From a virus: a stretch of 27,443 nt of DNA. Every line of letters begins with the position of its first letter. Position 1 is the stretch's first letter. The notes below the pieces were generated by a model that saw nothing but the letters and a program-made list of their open reading frames with translations, did no database searches and was not told where the DNA came from. A program made the position numbers and the translations under genes. The stretch is from positions 1 to 27,443 of the IMG/VR virus record IMGVR_UViG_3300042361_000080; one strand, written 5' to 3'. Shown here piece by piece: positions 22,853 to 27,443 of the stretch.

Positions 22853-25800
22853 TCTTACTAAAACCATCTATTTTTTTAATTTCAATAAGACCATCCACAA
22901 TATCTCTCATTTGCTCTAAGTGAGAAATAACCCAAATGAAATCAAATTGAGTTTTAAGATATTGCATCATCATAAAGAGCGATGATAGATTATCTGCATC
23001 CAATGTACCAAATCCTTCATCTATTACTAAGAAGTTAGGCCTAGGCAGGTTGCATATGTTAATTAGAGCCACTCTAATCGCTAATCCCGATATGAACTTC
23101 TCCATACCACTACACATCTCTAAAGCCCATTCCTGGTCTTCGTAAACGATTTTAGCGTTAATGTTCTTTCCATCGGTATCCATTGATATTGAGAAATCAA
23201 CCACTTGTCCTAATATGTTATTCACTTCGTTTTCAATTGCTGGAAGTGCTTTGGATATTAACTCATATGGTACGCCATCTTTCTTAACTGCATCCAAGTA
23301 GAATGTATATAATTGGTTTTTACTTTCCAATTCTTTTACTTCTTCCATCTTAGCTACCATATTGTCAATGTAAGTTTTTGTTGCACCTACCTCTGACATT
23401 AATTTCAACATAAGTTTGTTTACATCTGATATTTGTTTTTCAACACCTTGCTTCAATCTACGAACATTTTGAATTTGAATATCTAATGCCTGATTCTTTA
23501 TAATTGTTTCTTCGTTATCATTATATCTTTTAATATCAGCGTTTACAGTTTCGTTTTGAGTTTGTAATAATTCAATTTTAGAATCTGCGGTTCTAATATC
23601 ACCTTCCAATCTTTCTTTAACTATAACCAATCTTTTATGTTCATCAGTCCACTCTTTCCATCCTTTGAATTGGTCTTCAACTCCGTTTAATTCTCCCAAT
23701 TGGTGTATTAAAGCACCATGTAAAATATTTAGTGTTTCTAATTGATTACCTTGCTCACCTAATTTCTTTTCAGTTTCCTTTGCATCCTTTACGAATACAT
23801 TGTTCATACAAAAGTTACAATTAGGGTCATACTCATGCTCCGCTAAGTGTTCTAATTTCTCTTTATTAGAATCTATTGATTGCTCTAATAATTGAATTTG
23901 ATGCAAGGTGTCTTTTATTTGTCCTTTAACTAAATTCAATTGAACTTGAGCTTCACCAATATCCGTACCATTAATAGTAACTTTTGATTCAACCATTTCG
24001 TTTGCTTCAAATACTAATTGTTTTGTTTCAGTTAGTTTTGTGGTTTTATCAAATTTAGCATCACCCCAAGTAGTTAAATCATCACCAATCTTTTTTAGTT
24101 TAGAGTTTAATTCATCTATATTTAGATTTCCTTGAATTGGTATTATTTGTTGAGATATGGTTACAATTTGTTCCTCTAAATCACTCTTACGAGTTTCTAA
24201 TTCTAACTTCTCCGCATCCAAACTATCATATTCCTCTCTCTTTGAATTCAAGTCGGTTTCTTTTTGCGCTAATTCCGAAGTGAAGTCGGTCTTTCTGAAA
24301 TTTCTGATAAGTGCATTCACATCTTTGATATCGTTGGTAGCAGTATCATACAGCTTATCAAATATATCCAATCCCATAAACTGAGCCATCAAATCCTTTC
24401 TCTCTGATTGTGATTTATCAATAAAAAGGGCGTTGTTAGCTTGTAGTGAAAGTGCAGTCATAATGAAATCCTCATATCTTCCTACATAGGTTTCAATGAC
24501 TTGGTTTGTATCTCTACGTTCCGTTCCGTTAAGTGATTCCCGTCCACTATCTCCCTCTCTCCAAAAATCAACATCCACTTTTACGTTCTTTCCTTTATTG
24601 ATTGTTCTACCTTCCCTACGAATACCATAAACAACTCCATCAACGGAGAATTCTAATTGGCAATGGAAATCTGATTTACGATTATTCATTATAGCAGATG
24701 CTTTGTAAGCCCTACTACACTTATCGAATAAACAAAATGAGATTGCATCGAATAGAGATGATTTACCTTGTGCGTTTGGTGCAAATAATCCCATCAATCC
24801 ATTTACCTTATCAAAGTTGATTATATTTCTTTCTCCATATGAAAACATATTACTGAAATCAAACTTAATTGGTTTCCAGCTTATATTCCTTTGTAGTTCT
24901 GATGGTTGTATTCTACTATTAATGTCACGATTTATATTCTCAATCCCAGCCAAGTCCTCTTTGGTTACGAATGGCATCATACGTTCCACATACTCCCCTA
25001 TTAAAGAGTTTTGATGGTTTATATCACTCACACTATCTACTTCCAACCTTGCTTCTCTATCGTTGGTTTTCTTCTTATTGAATGTATCCGTTCTAATGAT
25101 TGTAAAGTCCTCCACACCATACTTTGCCGTAATATCAGCCATCATTCTTTTAGTATCTGCGGTATCCGTATTAGTTACCCTCACTCTTAAACGAGGGTAC
25201 AACGGCATATCAGTTACATCCGGCACAATACCGCCATCAACATCCAAAGTATAGTATCCATAATCGTTTTTGATATCAACTTCCTCATAGGTCATTGTAT
25301 CTAAATCCCAAACTAAGAATCCGTGCTTGTCTAATGTCTCACCAAAGTTTTGTTGTACTAAAGAACCAGCATATACCACCTTACATCCGCTTGGTGATAT
25401 CATTTCTTGTCTTTTATGGATATCTCCTAATAAGGCTAAATCATATCCATCAAATATATCAGTTGTGAAGTGTCTACTACTAACTACATACCCTACATCG
25501 GTTGTAGAGTTATCAACAGGTCCGTGAAATAGTGCAATCTTTTTATTTCCGAATAATGTATTAGCTTTAGGCCAATTATCTTTGTTATCAAATATACTGA
25601 ATACTGCAAAATCAACATCTCCGATTCCGTAAACTTGCGTATCTTTTAAATACGTTAGGTTTGGTAACTTCAATGCATCAACGATTGGAGTAAGTACATC
25701 CATTCTGTCCGAATTATTCATATTACAATCGTGGTTACCAGCGATTACAATTGTAGGACATAGTTTGTTACATTCCGTAAACAACCAACTAATCTCACTT

Positions 25801-25985
25801 ATCAATTCAGGACTCATTTCCAATTTAGCATGAGCGATATCACCAGCTAAGTAGATAATGGAATCTTCCGTTCCTCTTTTTTGTATTTCCTCAAACATTG
25901 AGTAAAATACTTGTCTAAACTCTTTGTGTCTTTTGATATTACGGATGTGTATATCCGCAATGTGATAAATTCTCTTTAACCTCAT
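22842..25985 (-). CDS. 47-46: Single-chain Mre11-Rad50 (SbcD-SbcC) fusion, T4 gp47-gp46-like
   Basis: A 1047-residue recombination nuclease. Residues 1-340 are the Mre11/SbcD metallophosphoesterase with the expected metal ligands: DIH (11-13), GD (48-49), GNHD (83-86), His154 and GDIH (187-190). From about 370 the Rad50/SbcC ATPase begins: FAPNAQGKSS Walker A (401-410, with Ala in place of the first Gly), a long coiled coil (about 560-920) with a zinc hook Cys723-Asn-Phe-Cys726, the CSGMEKF signature near 958, and the FLVIDEGFGTLD Walker B near 990. T4 makes these as two proteins, gp47 and gp46, which resect DNA ends for recombination-dependent replication. There is no stop or frameshift between the halves. 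Its ATG overlaps the primase stop by four bases (ATGA). A terminator follows the gene. Confidence 0.95.
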   Translation of the reverse strand: MRLKRIYHIADIHIRNIKRHKEFRQVFYSMFEEIQKRGTEDSIIYLAGDIAHAKLEMSPELISEISWLFTECNKLCPTIVIAGNHDCNMNNSDRMDVLTPIVDALKLPNLTYLKDTQVYGIGDVDFAVFSIFDNKDNWPKANTLFGNKKIALFHGPVDNSTTDVGYVVSSRHFTTDIFDGYDLALLGDIHKRQEMISPSGCKVVYAGSLVQQNFGETLDKHGFLVWDLDTMTYEEVDIKNDYGYYTLDVDGGIVPDVTDMPLYPRLRVRVTNTDTADTKRMMADITAKYGVEDFTIIRTDTFNKKKTNDREARLEVDSVSDINHQNSLIGEYVERMMPFVTKEDLAGIENINRDINSRIQPSELQRNISWKPIKFDFSNMFSYGERNIINFDKVNGLMGLFAPNAQGKSSLFDAISFCLFDKCSRAYKASAIMNNRKSDFHCQLEFSVDGVVYGIRREGRTINKGKNVKVDVDFWREGDSGRESLNGTERRDTNQVIETYVGRYEDFIMTALSLQANNALFIDKSQSERKDLMAQFMGLDIFDKLYDTATNDIKDVNALIRNFRKTDFTSELAQKETDLNSKREEYDSLDAEKLELETRKSDLEEQIVTISQQIIPIQGNLNIDELNSKLKKIGDDLTTWGDAKFDKTTKLTETKQLVFEANEMVESKVTINGTDIGEAQVQLNLVKGQIKDTLHQIQLLEQSIDSNKEKLEHLAEHEYDPNCNFCMNNVFVKDAKETEKKLGEQGNQLETLNILHGALIHQLGELNGVEDQFKGWKEWTDEHKRLVIVKERLEGDIRTADSKIELLQTQNETVNADIKRYNDNEETIIKNQALDIQIQNVRRLKQGVEKQISDVNKLMLKLMSEVGATKTYIDNMVAKMEEVKELESKNQLYTFYLDAVKKDGVPYELISKALPAIENEVNNILGQVVDFSISMDTDGKNINAKIVYEDQEWALEMCSGMEKFISGLAIRVALINICNLPRPNFLVIDEGFGTLDADNLSSLFMMMQYLKTQFDFIWVISHLEQMRDIVDGLIEIKKIDGFSKINF

Positions 25986-26920
25986 ATATTATTTAGTTTG
26001 GATAGAACTAAGTCATCCCATCCAGTTTGTTTTGCTCCTTTTAATAATTCCGATACTGCTTTGAAACCCATATCCCCAGCATCTTTTCCAGTTGGTATAA
26101 TATTCTTTACATTGATACCATTCTTTATAAAATAATCAGTATGCTTTGTTGAATCCGTAATAGCATCCGAATCTAAAAGTATTGTTATATCTTTTACACC
26201 TTTCTCAATAATCTTATTTTTTAATTTATTCAATAAGAACTTCCCAAGCAAAGGAATGCAATTTCTCTTAACTGAAAATGAATCGAACACACCTTCCACC
26301 AATGTAATAGGTTCATTCCAATTGATTTGATTATCGAATACAATAACATCTCTATTAACCGGCGGATTCTTATACTTCATTCGTTCTTCTTTGTAATATG
26401 AACGAGCTACAAAGTAATTCAAGTCACCATTCTCATCATAGGATGGAACAATAACTCTACCAAAGTATAATCCTTCCGAACAATACCCAATATTGTATTT
26501 AACGATATCAGCTTGTGTAATACCTCTTTCTTTTAAGTAATTAATTGCTTGATTGTATTCAGGATTGAATCCTTTTGGCTTGAAGTGTAATTGTTTGAAT
26601 TCTGATGGTAATTGTAACTTAGCTACATACTCATCTTTCTCAACTAATGTATAATCATCCTCACCATAGATATCTTTCAACCTATTGAGGTCTCTTATAT
26701 CTACATTGAGTTTGCGAAGGAGGGATTGAATACTTCTACCCTTAGAATCACATACCCAACAGTGCCATCTTTGAGTATCTAAGTTTACTTGAAGTTTCTT
26801 TTTGTGGTGATTACAGAATGGACAATGATGTGCCTGTTCATTTCCTTTCAAAGATGAACCCACACCCAATGCGGTGTCCAAAATGTTAATGACCGTTAGT
26901 TTATTCTTCCCAGATAGCAT
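25982..26920 (-). CDS. DnaG-type DNA primase (CHC2 zinc finger plus TOPRIM)
   Basis: A 312-residue primase that makes RNA primers for lagging-strand synthesis. The N-terminal zinc finger has C33-x2-C36 and C54-x2-C57 in the frame HCPFCNHHKKKL...RWHCWVCDSKG. The central part (VIVPSYDENGDLNYFVARSY) is the DnaG-like catalytic core. The TOPRIM acidic residues are Glu209 in LVEGVFDSF and Asp250/Asp252 in ILLDSDA; a late GKDAGDM motif (278-284) also fits primases. It is short relative to bacterial DnaG (about 580) and lacks a helicase domain, similar to the compact phage primases such as T4 gp61. It starts the operon with the Mre11-Rad50 fusion and has a Bacteroidota-type promoter 17 bases before its ATG. 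Confidence 0.93.
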   Translation of the reverse strand: MLSGKNKLTVINILDTALGVGSSLKGNEQAHHCPFCNHHKKKLQVNLDTQRWHCWVCDSKGRSIQSLLRKLNVDIRDLNRLKDIYGEDDYTLVEKDEYVAKLQLPSEFKQLHFKPKGFNPEYNQAINYLKERGITQADIVKYNIGYCSEGLYFGRVIVPSYDENGDLNYFVARSYYKEERMKYKNPPVNRDVIVFDNQINWNEPITLVEGVFDSFSVKRNCIPLLGKFLLNKLKNKIIEKGVKDITILLDSDAITDSTKHTDYFIKNGINVKNIIPTGKDAGDMGFKAVSELLKGAKQTGWDDLVLSKLNNI

Positions 26921-26937
26921 AATTGGTATATTCTATA

Positions 26938-26969
26938 CAAATATACAACTTTTTTGGGAATTATCCAAA
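26938..26969 (-). promoter_or_regulatory. Bacteroidota-type promoter for the primase operon
   Basis: On the minus strand TTTG (26969-26966) is followed after exactly 20 bases by TATATTTG (26945-26938), matching the Bacteroidota housekeeping pattern TTTG-N19-21-TAnnTTTG. The -7 box ends 17 bases before the primase ATG, giving a very short leader. Recognition by the unmodified host polymerase would fit early or middle expression. Confidence 0.7.
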
Positions 26970-27170
26970 TTAATGATTGGAATTCTTCACATCGTAAAGA
27001 AAATCAATCAAAAACTGCATTTTTGCTACAATTGGTGCTTTTGGTTGGTTTGCATCCAACATTCCTTTAAGGTCTTTGATAGATGCAGCTGCAATCAATA
27101 GTGCATCATCTTTTGAGTTTAAATAAGCTTCGGAGATTCCGTACTTTTTTGAGATTTCAGGTATTGTCAT
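26970..27170 (-). CDS. Small protein of unknown function with a helix-turn-helix-like N-terminus
   Basis: A 66-residue protein that I do not recognise. The first 20 residues (TIPEISKKYGISEAYLNS) have the spacing of a helix-turn-helix (helix, KYGIS turn, helix), so DNA binding is possible. The rest is two more predicted helices. The start lies four bases after the stop of the truncated upstream gene, so it belongs to that transcription unit, and it is separated from the primase by the host-type promoter. Confidence in coding is moderate because of its size; the tight spacing supports it. Confidence 0.65.
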   Translation of the reverse strand: MTIPEISKKYGISEAYLNSKDDALLIAAASIKDLKGMLDANQPKAPIVAKMQFLIDFLYDVKNSNH

Positions 27171-27174
27171 AACT

Positions 27175-27443
27175 TTAGTTTATAATATCCCTACGGAAGA
27201 ACTTTCCCATAAGGTTTTCGTTTATTGCTTGTTCGTTGGCTAGTACATCGTAATGAAACTGCCATTTAATTTCGTAATATGATAAGGATTTTTTGGAAAA
27301 GCAAAACTGGATAATCTCTCTTTCAAAATCACCAGCTCTACCTTCTTTTACTTCGGATTTAATCCATTCGTTTGATGAATAGTATTTCTCCCAATCGGAA
27401 GCACTTCTAACAACTCTCTTTCTAGTCTTGCCCTTAAGGGGCT
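27175..27443 (-). CDS. 3' end of a truncated phage gene, SegE-like endonuclease C-terminus possible
   Basis: An open minus-strand frame of about 89 codons enters from the right edge and stops at 27175. It reads basic at first (KGKTRKRVV), then SASDWEKYYSSNEW, FEREIIQFCFSKKSLSYYE and finally GKFFRRDIIN. The W-x2-YY-x-S and FEREI-x-FC-x-SK-x2-LSYYE blocks resemble a C-terminal region I know from T4-like phage proteins annotated as SegE-like endonucleases. That resemblance is from memory and the catalytic part, if any, lies outside the window. There is no plausible start codon inside the window, which confirms it is partial. Confidence 0.65.
   Translation of the reverse strand, partial: PLKGKTRKRVVRSASDWEKYYSSNEWIKSEVKEGRAGDFEREIIQFCFSKKSLSYYEIKWQFHYDVLANEQAINENLMGKFFRRDIIN

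Noticed and set aside
1-27443. tRNA genes, CRISPR array, insertion sequence or attachment site
   Set aside because: Every gap is under 100 bases. None holds a cloverleaf, spaced repeats of CRISPR type, transposase or integrase remnants.

Overview
This window is a piece of a tailed-phage genome of the T4-like (myovirus) type that most likely infects a member of the Bacteroidota. The phage assignment rests on recognisable T4-type morphogenesis proteins in one leftward cluster: large terminase (gp17-like), portal (gp20-like) and prohead protease (gp21-like). They are accompanied by a very long tail-fibre protein and a T4-like recombination/replication pair. The host inference rests on three things: AT-rich sequence, start codons preceded by A/T-rich leaders with no clear GGAGG Shine-Dalgarno, and two intergenic sites matching the Bacteroidota promoter pattern TTTG-N20-TAnnTTTG. 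It is an inference, not a taxonomic proof.

Layout, right to left, the direction in which nearly everything is read. At the right edge are a truncated gene and a small 66-residue gene. They are followed by a host-type promoter and a two-gene replication/recombination operon: a CHC2/TOPRIM primase and a single-chain Mre11-Rad50 fusion (T4 gp47 plus gp46 in one polypeptide). The operon ends at a rho-independent terminator that lies inside a small opposing gene on the + strand. That gene (57 residues) encodes a ribbon-helix-helix DNA-binding protein and is preceded by a perfect 10-bp tandem repeat that looks like its operator.

Next comes the late/structural region: a 2607-residue tail fibre with Ig-like, sugar-binding-like, collagen-like and S74 chaperone parts, then two small coiled-coil paralogues (94 and 127 residues). 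Between the paralogues sits a two-gene glycosylation cassette with its own host-type promoter: a GT4-methyltransferase-GT25-like fusion and a TibC/Aah-like heptosyltransferase. After these come a 978-residue fusion of an NMNAT-like nucleotidylyltransferase, a DUF5661-like segment and a nucleotidyl-ligase-like domain; a zinc-binding protein; the terminase; the portal; three prohead-core-like proteins; the gp21-like protease; and a coiled-coil protein in the position of the gp22 scaffold. The window ends in the first codons of one more gene.

How it fits together: the core proteins and protease build and mature the prohead, the terminase packages DNA through the portal, and the fibre recognises the host. 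Two systems stand out. The first is the 978-residue protein, whose N-terminus shares the pattern LIET-x-L-x-E|(G/A) with the N-terminus of the protease. This suggests it is loaded into the prohead, cut there, and perhaps injected. The second is the glycosylation cassette next to the Ser/Thr-rich fibre. There is no stretch over 300 bases without a gene, and I saw no tRNA, CRISPR array or insertion sequence.
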